A program made the position numbers and the translations under genes. Shown here piece by piece: positions 26,500 to 34,663 of a DNA stretch of 64,000 bases (positions within the stretch are counted from its first letter, which is position 1; each line of letters begins with the position of its first letter). Below the pieces are notes generated by a model. It made no database searches. It was not told the origin of the DNA and saw nothing but the letters and a program-made list of their open reading frames with translations. The stretch comes from Bacteroidota bacterium (lineage in GTDB: Bacteria; Bacteroidota; Bacteroidia; Bacteroidales; F082): the NCBI GenBank assembly GCA_016845175.1, contig JAERTD010000028.1, forward strand, positions 124,001 through 188,000, in the 5' to 3' direction.

Positions 26500-27267
26500 T
26501 TACACATAGCCAGCCATTCGGTAGGCCATATACCCGATGGTTTCATGCATCATAGCCTCCCATATCTTAAAATTGATGACATCAGGCAGTAATAAATACT
26601 CCACATTCCATCTGATATCGTGTGAAATAAGATTGGTGGAAAATGCAGTTACCTCAAGTCCTTCTTTGTCAAAACAAGCTTTCGCTCTTCTCATATGCAG
26701 GGAGGAGGTAATGAGCAAAACTTTATCACCATAATCATTTTGCTTGAGGATGTTTTTGCAGAACTCGGCATTTTCGTGGGTATTGTCGGCAAAAGCCTCC
26801 ACTATGATATCTTCTTCGGGAACATCGATAATCTTTAGAAATTCATGGAGCAGTGCCGACTCGTTGACATCTCTGTAAATCAGGTTTCCTGATCCTCCGG
26901 TAACCATGATCTTTGATATGCGTCCACTTTTGTATAATTCAACAGCCTGGAGCAATCGGTCGATATTGCCATGATAAATTTTCCTGTCAATGGTCTTTTC
27001 ATACGAAATAGTAGTTCCTCCCAAAACAATTCCCACTTCATAAGACGCATCTAACTGGCTGTAACTGATTCCATCAACATCCCAGGCTTTAACCAAATGA
27101 CCAACAATAAATGAATTTGAAAATAGATACAGGACTACTACTGAAGAAATCAGTGCAATTTTTCTCCGTTTTCGATTTCGGTTGAACATGCCATAGAGCA
27201 ACAGAAGAAATACCCATAACACTGGAGAAAGAAAATAACCAAGTATTTTTGAAACGACAAAAAACAT
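26500..27267 (-). CDS. YdcF/ElyC-like DUF218 membrane protein
   Basis: A 255-residue protein with two N-terminal membrane helices (ILGYFLSPVLWVFLLLLYG and KIALISSVVVLYLFSNSFIV), then a DUF218 domain: GIVLGGTT, DRLLQAVELYKSGRISKIMV, TGGSG, VEAFADNTHENAEF and LLITSSLHMRRAKACF, ending with a short C-terminal region. ElyC and SanA of this family affect envelope integrity and the handling of lipid-linked intermediates. The order of helices and the topology agree with ElyC-type proteins. It lies 69 bases downstream of the M48 gene's start on the same strand and may share its transcript. Confidence 0.88.
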   Translation of the reverse strand: MFFVVSKILGYFLSPVLWVFLLLLYGMFNRNRKRRKIALISSVVVLYLFSNSFIVGHLVKAWDVDGISYSQLDASYEVGIVLGGTTISYEKTIDRKIYHGNIDRLLQAVELYKSGRISKIMVTGGSGNLIYRDVNESALLHEFLKIIDVPEEDIIVEAFADNTHENAEFCKNILKQNDYGDKVLLITSSLHMRRAKACFDKEGLEVTAFSTNLISHDIRWNVEYLLLPDVINFKIWEAMMHETIGYMAYRMAGYV

Positions 27268-27391
27268 AAAAGTGTATTGTTGTGCCAGTTCTAATGTAAA
27301 ACCGGGATTGTAAAAGTACGTAAAACAGACTGTTTAAATGCTAATCGTACCCAATACTGCATGAATTAACCCAGAGCCATCCTCAGAGATA

Positions 27392-29479
27392 TTAATAATC
27401 GCCCAGGTATTTTCTTAGAAACCACTCCAGACAAAGGAAGGACAGGATAAGAGTGAGCACAAGATAAGAGGTGTGTAATCCTGAAAATAGAGATTCATAG
27501 TACACAAGGTTTCTGATTTTCTCATCTTGTTTTAATATGGAAGGGATGCTGCTAATGCTCTCAGGATAAATTAGTTGGCCGCCATTTTGTGTGGCCATCC
27601 TATGGAGTAAGGCGTGATCGGCTTCAGATTGCTTGGTCTCAAGTGAGCTAAATCGAACCACAAATTCACCTCTGACCATATGATTTTTATTCCCGTATGT
27701 TGTGCTGGCTTCATAATTATAAAGCCCGGGTCTCAGATAAGCCAGATCCAAAGAATAATTTGTTCCAGCGGGGGTCATTTGATAGTTAAAATGATCTCCA
27801 TCTTCATTGATCAGGCTAAACGCTATGTCAGCATCGCCTATGCTCTCATAAGTAGGATTGTACAATTCAGCGCTTAAGTTTACCCTCTGATGGCTATTGT
27901 AGGTGCCTTCTGAAGAAACACGAAAAAATCTTTTGTCTTTGCGCGAAAGCAGGTATTGTATGGACTTACTTATTAATTGATCAAAAGCTTTATGTTGTCC
28001 GTTTTGCAGGAAGTTGTGCAGGCGCCACATCCATAAGCCTTCCCCTAGGATAATACCTTCCTTATGATTCACTCCATTATAAAAAGAGATCAGCGGAAAA
28101 CTTGTGTTCATATTGTTGATTCTCTGGAAAGCAATAAACGCCATGCCATTAGCAGATATATGGTTGCCCAATGGGACTTTTAGCGGTGGCAAGTTCTCCA
28201 GTTGTGAGCTCAATTCTGAGTCTAGTTTGAAAGCAGTGAACTCCGGGTTATAGGAAAACCGTGCAGCACCATAGGTAGTAGAATTTACTTGCATATTCAG
28301 GCCACTCATAGCCACATTTGTAGCTGGCAAACTATTTTCAGGACCGATACAATACAATACAGCCAGTTCAGAATCCCTCAATTGGTTTAAGAAAATGGGA
28401 ATACGGTATTTTTTAGAAGGTAATTGGTGAAGGATGACCAAATCATAATCCCTTAGATTTGAAGGTGCATGATTAGCATAGGCTACATCGAGATCATAAC
28501 GGGCACTTTGTTGCAAAGCTGATCTAATGGCCCCAATATCGGGATGTGGGCCATTGGCCAGTAATAGTATTTTTTGCCTTGTATCCAATACGTCAACGAA
28601 AACAGATTCATACTCCACGTATTGTTTCCCATTGTTGTCTGTTGATTCTATGGATATGCTAATGCGTTGTTTCCCTGTTTTACCTGCCTCAAGCATATAG
28701 GTTATTTCATCCACAAAAACATCGTCTTCAATGCTTATGGTTTCCTGAATATCTGTAGTGCCAAAACCTTTTAGTCGCAACTTAATGCTGGAGCCTTTCA
28801 GTTTTTCTGCAGCCAGTGTAATCTCCAAAGGAATTAGGTCATCCAGATAGGCAATACTATTATACCGAATGTCTGCGATTCTAATTTGGGCTTTTAAATT
28901 GGTGTCTCCGAGCGCAATGGTATAAATTGGAAAGTCAAGACCCGACGACATGAATATGGGATCAATACCAGTGTTGTATACACCATCTCCGGCCATTATG
29001 AGAGCTCCAACATTAAAGCCCCCATAGTTATCTCTTAGATGGGCAAGAAAACTGGCATAATCTGAGGATTCATCTTTAAAACTCAATTGTCCGTTATATA
29101 CGATCTCCTCACCAAAGGAATAACGTTCCACATCATAAAGAGTACTCAGGTTTGTACTGATACTATCAAGCTCACTTAGGAATTTAGTTCTAAGATAGGT
29201 GGAATCAGTATATCGTGCCATTGATGAAGAGTTGTCGATGCCTAGAATGATAATGGGCTTTTGCGTATGCTTGATCTTGCTTAAGATATAGGGTGACAAC
29301 AAGAGAAAACCTATCAAGCTTATTGACAAGAACCGTAGGCCAAATAGCACATAAACCCAGAGGCCATTGATTTTACTACGCTTATTCCTGACATAGAGTA
29401 AAGCTGCGTACAACAGTGCCAACAGTACGATAAGGCCAAAAAACCACCAGGAATATGCTATAATGAGTTTTGTTATCAA
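27392..29479 (-). CDS. Membrane-anchored vWA-domain protein
   Basis: A 695-residue protein with two N-terminal membrane helices (about 8-28 and 42-64) and one C-terminal helix (SYLVLTLILSFLCLEWFL). Between them a von Willebrand A domain starts IIILGIDNSSSM, with the DxSxS metal site, and continues ALIMAGDGVYNTG. It is followed by Ig-like strand-rich regions and a Rossmann-like segment (KILLLANGPHPDIGAIRSAL). The layout fits the uncharacterised 'YfbK/BatA-like' membrane proteins of Bacteroidota, whose large domain is probably periplasmic. A -7 match (TATCTTTG, 29506-29499, minus strand) lies 20 bases upstream of the ATG, giving a very short leader. Confidence 0.75.
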   Translation of the reverse strand: MITKLIIAYSWWFFGLIVLLALLYAALLYVRNKRSKINGLWVYVLFGLRFLSISLIGFLLLSPYILSKIKHTQKPIIILGIDNSSSMARYTDSTYLRTKFLSELDSISTNLSTLYDVERYSFGEEIVYNGQLSFKDESSDYASFLAHLRDNYGGFNVGALIMAGDGVYNTGIDPIFMSSGLDFPIYTIALGDTNLKAQIRIADIRYNSIAYLDDLIPLEITLAAEKLKGSSIKLRLKGFGTTDIQETISIEDDVFVDEITYMLEAGKTGKQRISISIESTDNNGKQYVEYESVFVDVLDTRQKILLLANGPHPDIGAIRSALQQSARYDLDVAYANHAPSNLRDYDLVILHQLPSKKYRIPIFLNQLRDSELAVLYCIGPENSLPATNVAMSGLNMQVNSTTYGAARFSYNPEFTAFKLDSELSSQLENLPPLKVPLGNHISANGMAFIAFQRINNMNTSFPLISFYNGVNHKEGIILGEGLWMWRLHNFLQNGQHKAFDQLISKSIQYLLSRKDKRFFRVSSEGTYNSHQRVNLSAELYNPTYESIGDADIAFSLINEDGDHFNYQMTPAGTNYSLDLAYLRPGLYNYEASTTYGNKNHMVRGEFVVRFSSLETKQSEADHALLHRMATQNGGQLIYPESISSIPSILKQDEKIRNLVYYESLFSGLHTSYLVLTLILSFLCLEWFLRKYLGDY

Positions 29480-29589
29480 GGCTTGGAGTGTTTACGCGCA
29501 AAGATAGGGTAAAGGGCTCATGGAAAAAACGCAGGAAAATATTATTTGTTTCCCTGCGCTCATATGTTTTCGAGATTATAATCAATTCA

Positions 29590-30336
29590 CTAGGTGCTCA
29601 TGCCACCACATACACTGATTACCTGTCCGGATACATAGGATGACATATCTGAAGCGAGAAAAGTAGCAACATCTGCAACATCATCAGGTTTTCCTGATCG
29701 TCTGAGAGGAATGGTTTGAATCCAGGCATCTCTGACATCTTCTTTGAGTTTATGAGTCATTTCAGTTTCTATAAAACCGGGAGCAATGGCATTGCAGCGT
29801 ATATTTCTTGATCCCAATTCCTGAGCGATGGATTTTGTGAATCCAATCATACCAGCCTTAGAGGCAGAGTAATTAGATTGCCCTGCATTTCCATTAACAC
29901 CGACAACAGAACTCATATTTATAATTGAACCAACCCTTTGTTTCATCATGGTGCGTTGGACAGCTTTAGTGAGGTTAAAGGCAGATTTCAGGTTCACGGT
30001 TAAAACCATATCCCAATCTTTCTCCTGCATTCTCATGAGCAGGTTGTCGCGGGTGATTCCGGCATTATTTATTAAGGTGTCAATCCTGCCAAAGTCCTCA
30101 ACAACCTGGGCAATTAATGATTCACTTTCCTCAAAGGAAGCAGCGTTGGATGCATAGCCTTTAGCTTTTACTCCGAGGGCAAGAATCTCCTTTTCAGTTT
30201 CCTGCATGAATTCATCATAATTCAGGTCGGTAAAGGCAACAGAAGCACCTTCCTGAGCAAATCTAACTGCAATTGCTTTTCCGATTCCTCTTGCTGCACC
30301 TGTGATCAGCGCTACTTTTCCTTCTAATAGTTTCAT
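29590..30336 (-). CDS. fabG: 3-oxoacyl-[acyl-carrier-protein] reductase
   Basis: A 248-residue short-chain dehydrogenase. The NADPH-binding glycine motif is TGAARGIG near residue 12, NNAG lies in TLINNAGITRDNLLMRM, and the catalytic Ser-Tyr-Lys appear in SSVVGVNGNAGQSNYSASKAG (the Y-x-x-x-K is YSASK). The C-terminal AIAPGFIETEMT and GQVISVCGG are classic FabG. It reduces beta-ketoacyl-ACP in fatty-acid elongation. A longer frame begins at 30366, but ATG at 30336 gives the standard MKLLEGKVALITG start, and the promoter lies just beyond. It is not in a fatty-acid gene cluster here. Confidence 0.93.
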   Translation of the reverse strand: MKLLEGKVALITGAARGIGKAIAVRFAQEGASVAFTDLNYDEFMQETEKEILALGVKAKGYASNAASFEESESLIAQVVEDFGRIDTLINNAGITRDNLLMRMQEKDWDMVLTVNLKSAFNLTKAVQRTMMKQRVGSIINMSSVVGVNGNAGQSNYSASKAGMIGFTKSIAQELGSRNIRCNAIAPGFIETEMTHKLKEDVRDAWIQTIPLRRSGKPDDVADVATFLASDMSSYVSGQVISVCGGMST

Positions 30337-30363
30337 GTGTTTATGTTTATAATTTTGTGAGGC

Positions 30364-30396
30364 CAAAGATAGAAAAATTGGGTAATGGCAGTCAAA
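30364..30396 (-). promoter_or_regulatory. Consensus promoter for fabG
   Basis: On the minus strand TTTG (30396-30393) is followed after 21 bases by TATCTTTG (30371-30364). This is an exact match to the Bacteroidota consensus and supports the fabG start at 30336. Confidence 0.7.
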
Positions 30397-30418
30397 AGAC
30401 TATCAGACAGCACTCAGC

Positions 30419-31579
30419 CTAAGTAATAATAAAGTCAAACTCAAGGCTCACCCTCGCACCCCCTCCATCCTTGTTTTCAACTGATATGTTTGCATTGTGG
30501 GCGTCCATAATTAGCTTGATGGCCGCCAGCGATAATCCGGTTCCTTCAGCATGCATAAGATCTGTGGTTGAAAAGAGTTTGAATAATTGTTCCAGGGCTT
30601 CTTTGGAAAATCCAGGTCCATTATCTTCAAAGATAATGCAGACCTTTAATGGGGTAAGCTTGGTGAAAATATGCAGCTTGCTATCTGTTCCGCAATATTT
30701 ATTGCTGTTGTCGATAATCATACAACAACTGCGTCTGATGAGGTCTGAGTCAGCAAGGATCATTTCCTGCGGATGCTGGGTTTCACTTGTGATATTAAGG
30801 ATATGATCCTGCTTCCCTCCCTTAAATTCATCAATAGCTGATTCTATCAGGTGTTGGGTTGATACCGGTAGAAGATCAGGTTCATATTGGTTAATCCTTA
30901 AACTGGTTATGAGCAGGGCTGTGTCAGAAAAGTTAACAAGGCGTGCGGATACATCCTTTAAATAGCTCAGATATTCCTTCTGTTCATTGTCAATGCTCGA
31001 ATCATCCAGTAACTTGGTAAGCCCAATTAAACCATTCAATGGTGTTCTTAATTCATGACTGATTATCGATAGAAAATCACTTTTAGCTTTATCGAGTATA
31101 CTCAAACGTTGGTTGGCATTTTCAAGTTGCTGGGTGCGTTCAGCCACCTTTTCCTCCAGTTGATGGTTGATATTTTTTAATAGCTTGCTTTGCTTCTGCA
31201 GCAGAATATGAGTTCTGACTCTTGACAGAAGTTCTGCCGAATTAAAAGGTTTGGTGATATAATCCTGACCACCAATTTCGAAGCCTTTTACAATACTTTC
31301 CATATCAGCCTTAGCTGTGAGGAAAATGATAGGAATGTCTTTGGTTGATTCGTTCTTCTTCAGTTTGATGCATACTTCATATCCATCCATGCCTGGCATC
31401 ATGATGTCCAGAAGGATAAGGTCAAATTCCTGCTGGAAAGCTATCTTCAATGCCTGTTCGCCATTTTTGGCATAGGCAATTTGATAGTCTTCCCTTGACA
31501 ATATATTGCCGAGAATCTGAATGTTTTTAGAAACATCATCGACAATTAAGATGGTGTAGGGGCTTTTTGTTGTATTCAT
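30419..31579 (-). CDS. Response regulator-histidine kinase hybrid
   Basis: A 386-residue soluble protein with an N-terminal receiver and a C-terminal kinase. The receiver (1-125) has the acidic pair DD at 14-15, phosphoacceptor D58 in FDLILLDIMMPGMDG, and the lysine in YITKPF. A coiled coil (about 130-165) leads to HisKA with H175 in IISHELRTPLNGLIG. The ATPase domain has EDNGPGF and GTGLSLAAI; its N-box is weak (MIIDNSNKYC). There is no membrane helix or DNA-binding domain. It starts 3 bases after the upstream kinase stop, so it is the last gene of a three-gene signalling operon and is the obvious receiver of phosphate from the two membrane kinases. Confidence 0.9.
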   Translation of the reverse strand: MNTTKSPYTILIVDDVSKNIQILGNILSREDYQIAYAKNGEQALKIAFQQEFDLILLDIMMPGMDGYEVCIKLKKNESTKDIPIIFLTAKADMESIVKGFEIGGQDYITKPFNSAELLSRVRTHILLQKQSKLLKNINHQLEEKVAERTQQLENANQRLSILDKAKSDFLSIISHELRTPLNGLIGLTKLLDDSSIDNEQKEYLSYLKDVSARLVNFSDTALLITSLRINQYEPDLLPVSTQHLIESAIDEFKGGKQDHILNITSETQHPQEMILADSDLIRRSCCMIIDNSNKYCGTDSKLHIFTKLTPLKVCIIFEDNGPGFSKEALEQLFKLFSTTDLMHAEGTGLSLAAIKLIMDAHNANISVENKDGGGARVSLEFDFIIT

Positions 31580-31582
31580 CGG

Positions 31583-34500
31583 TTAATTGCTTTTTTCAAA
31601 CATTGAATTCAGCAGGGGAAGTAGCTTTTCAATTTCTTCAATTTCGAAATTATTGGCCGCAAATTGCAAATCACTCGCATATTGAGCTAAAGCAGGGTGC
31701 TTGTATTCCTTTGTGAAATTCAATAATGCGCTTGTAAAGTTAACAATATCATTAATCATATGTCTGTTTTGTAATTCTTTAAAGGAATTATAAAACCGGG
31801 ACTGAAAAATGCTTTGTTCATTTTTGTTATAGGGATGAAGTTTGATACTGGCATTAGGAGTTGTAGAATCAACAGACCCCCCATTTTCTTGATATTGTTG
31901 TAAATGCTTGTTGTAAATAGTAGTTGATGTTTTTTCACCTTGATCCTTTACGTTGGTTTGGATGTTGGGTAACTTTACCAAGAAGCGACTGCCTTTCCCT
32001 TTCTGACTTTCAAGGCTGATACTGCCATCCATCGCTTCCACAAGGGATTTTGTGATGCTTAACCCGAGACCTGTTCCTGAAGGTTCCGACTGTGTAGCTG
32101 TTTTACTTTGTTTAAAGGCATCAAATATGATGGCTTGCTCATGTTCAGGAATGCCAATTCCTGTGTCTTCAACAACAATTTGTAGATCTACCAGATCTTT
32201 TTTCTTCTTCGGGTTTTGCGTCTTAACAATCAGATTAATCACTCCTTCCTCTGTAAACTTAATGGAGTTGCTTATGAGATTAAACAATATCTGCTTGATA
32301 CGCTTCCCGTCCAGAAATAGCTGTGATGGGAACTCATCTGATATTTCAATATTGAGTTCCAACCCTTTTCGTTCAACATCTATTGAGAATACATGCTTCA
32401 CATCATTTAGTATGGGTAATATGGATATGGGCTCTTTTACCAACTCAAGTTCGCCAGCCTTAATTTTTGACATATCCAGAATATCATTGATCAATATCAA
32501 TAAACTCTGCCCACTTGATTTGATGGCTGCAATATGTGATTGCTGATTTTTATTTTTGAGTTCTCGTAACAGAATATCAGCAAAACCCAATATTGAATTC
32601 ATAGGTGTTCGGATTTCGTGACTGATATTTGCCAAAAATTCAGATTTTGCCTGATCTGCATCCTCAGCCTTTCGCTGGGCCAACTCTATTTCTTTGTTTT
32701 TCTTACGAAGTTTCTTATTGGTTTTTTTTAAGCGCTCCTGAAAACTATCCAGTGCTTGCTCAGCCTCTTTACGTTTGGTGATATCTTCAACAATACCTTC
32801 ATAGTACAGTAACTGACCATGACGATTTCTGACGGTCCATGCACTTTCACTGACGTACATCTCCGAGCCATCATACTTCGTCCAAACATCCTCGCGACCA
32901 GTGATAATGTTTTGTTTGTTTATCAACTCTATAAAGTCATGTCTGGAAGGGTTGGATTCATTTATGTTGACTTCTTTGATCTTTTCTAAACTCGGGAAAC
33001 CAAGCATATTCACAATGGCATTGTTGCAGAAAATAATGCGCCCATTCATATCGGTCTGATACATGCCTATGGTTGCATTCTCAACTATGCTTCGATATTG
33101 TTCCCTGCTTTTAATGAGTTCGCGGTTGAGGCTACTTAGTTTTTCCTTTTGCCCGGTAATTTCCTTATTCTTCTTAGCTAGAATGGCGAAGGAACGGCGG
33201 CTTTCAAGTCGACGGGAATTAAAGAAGAAGACAATAATAAAAGCAATCAAAATTAGGAATGCTGCAAAGATTACTGTGAATATTCTGGAGTTTTTTTCTT
33301 GAGTAATCCTGAGCGCGTTTATGTCGTTTTGCTGTCTCAGACTCTCGTTTTCTTTTTCCTTTTTCCGGGATTCATATTTGGCATCAAGCTCATAGATCAG
33401 ATTCTGGCTGCGCTCATCGAAGACAATATCTTTTAATGCCAAATAATCCTGAAGGTAGGCATAAGCATTCTGGTAGTTTTTTTGTTTCGCATTTATCATG
33501 GAAAGAAGTTGTAGGGCTTCCATCTCCATTTCCTTGTAGTTAATTGCATGTGAGTGTAATAAGCCATCTCTTATGATGCTGTCTGCAGTTATGAGGTCTC
33601 CTTTTTCATAATATATCTTACCCAGTAGAATCAAAGAAATGGCTACACGCTTCTTGTCTCCAACTTCATATTTTAACACCAAAGCCTGTTCCTGGAAAAT
33701 TCGGGCCGAATCGTAGCGCCCCATCAGATAATAAGCCTCTCCGATATTGCTTATGGCAATGGATTTTAGTTTTTTATGAGGTGTGAGCTTCTCGAGGTTT
33801 TCCGCTTCATAATACTTACTCAGCGCAAGTTCGTATTGCTGTTGCTTCAGGTGGATGTCACCTGTATGGAGCAACAGATTGATTTGCTGTATCTTATTCT
33901 TATTAAGCTTGAAGTAGTGCAAGGATTGTGAGAAATAGTCCAGAGATCTGTCATATTTGCCCCACATCTCCATCATAACACCCAGGCTTAGGGTAATGGA
34001 AGCCATGCCTTCATTATCACCCAATTGCTGATATATTTCCCTCGACTTCTGCATATAGGCCAGGGCAAGTTCATAATTTCCCCAGTTTGAAACCACTGTT
34101 CCCAATCCTTTTAATGAGGCAGCTTGCCCCTGCGGGTTGTTGATTTCAGTATAGGTTGTCAATGCGAGGTCAAAATAATCCAGTGATTCAGTATACAAGC
34201 TCCAATCATAATAATTCTGAGCTAGTTTAAAATAATACTCAGCCTTCCTTTGAGCATTATCTGAGTTTACAACCAGTTCCATTACTGACTGATAGGTTTC
34301 ATCTGCTTGAGGATAATAACAAAGTCGGTTTTGAAGACTGGCCAATATTAGCTTAGCCTTAACATACAGTTCCGCATCATCTTTTTCCAATGATTCGGAG
34401 AATTTAAGAACAGCTTCACAATATCGAATTGATTTCTCTGGGTTTTTCGCGGAAAAAAGTTCCGCCAGGTTGAGTGTTAACGATAGCCGTTCATGTTGTG

Positions 34501-34660
34501 AAAGTAAGGTGTCCCCATATAATAACTTATTGATATCACCTTCGATTTCCTTTTCAGCATTGGCTTGCGACATAAGTACACAACTTAACAACACAAAAGA
34601 AACACGCAGAGCAGTCGTCAAGCGAGTTTTTAATCCTATGTTTGTTAGTTGGGTTCTCAT
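31583..34660 (-). CDS. TPR-PAS sensor histidine kinase
   Basis: A 1025-residue sensor kinase. A signal-anchor or signal peptide (about 16-36) is followed by about nine tetratricopeptide repeats in the periplasm (about 50-410, e.g. YFKLAQNYYDWSLYTESLDY and ALSKYYEAENLEKL). One membrane helix (IFTVIFAAFLILIAFIIVFF, near 460) follows, then a coiled coil and a PAS domain (YRSIVENATIGMYQTD, near 520). HisKA has H681 in NISHEIRTPMNSILGF; the ATPase has ILFNLISNSIKFT, DTGIGIP and GTGLGLSIT. A C-terminal helical region of about 75 residues resembles an HPt-like fold without a recognisable histidine motif. It lies 3 bases from both operon partners. Confidence 0.92.
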   Translation of the reverse strand: MRTQLTNIGLKTRLTTALRVSFVLLSCVLMSQANAEKEIEGDINKLLYGDTLLSQHERLSLTLNLAELFSAKNPEKSIRYCEAVLKFSESLEKDDAELYVKAKLILASLQNRLCYYPQADETYQSVMELVVNSDNAQRKAEYYFKLAQNYYDWSLYTESLDYFDLALTTYTEINNPQGQAASLKGLGTVVSNWGNYELALAYMQKSREIYQQLGDNEGMASITLSLGVMMEMWGKYDRSLDYFSQSLHYFKLNKNKIQQINLLLHTGDIHLKQQQYELALSKYYEAENLEKLTPHKKLKSIAISNIGEAYYLMGRYDSARIFQEQALVLKYEVGDKKRVAISLILLGKIYYEKGDLITADSIIRDGLLHSHAINYKEMEMEALQLLSMINAKQKNYQNAYAYLQDYLALKDIVFDERSQNLIYELDAKYESRKKEKENESLRQQNDINALRITQEKNSRIFTVIFAAFLILIAFIIVFFFNSRRLESRRSFAILAKKNKEITGQKEKLSSLNRELIKSREQYRSIVENATIGMYQTDMNGRIIFCNNAIVNMLGFPSLEKIKEVNINESNPSRHDFIELINKQNIITGREDVWTKYDGSEMYVSESAWTVRNRHGQLLYYEGIVEDITKRKEAEQALDSFQERLKKTNKKLRKKNKEIELAQRKAEDADQAKSEFLANISHEIRTPMNSILGFADILLRELKNKNQQSHIAAIKSSGQSLLILINDILDMSKIKAGELELVKEPISILPILNDVKHVFSIDVERKGLELNIEISDEFPSQLFLDGKRIKQILFNLISNSIKFTEEGVINLIVKTQNPKKKKDLVDLQIVVEDTGIGIPEHEQAIIFDAFKQSKTATQSEPSGTGLGLSITKSLVEAMDGSISLESQKGKGSRFLVKLPNIQTNVKDQGEKTSTTIYNKHLQQYQENGGSVDSTTPNASIKLHPYNKNEQSIFQSRFYNSFKELQNRHMINDIVNFTSALLNFTKEYKHPALAQYASDLQFAANNFEIEEIEKLLPLLNSMFEKSN

Positions 34661-34663
34661 GGG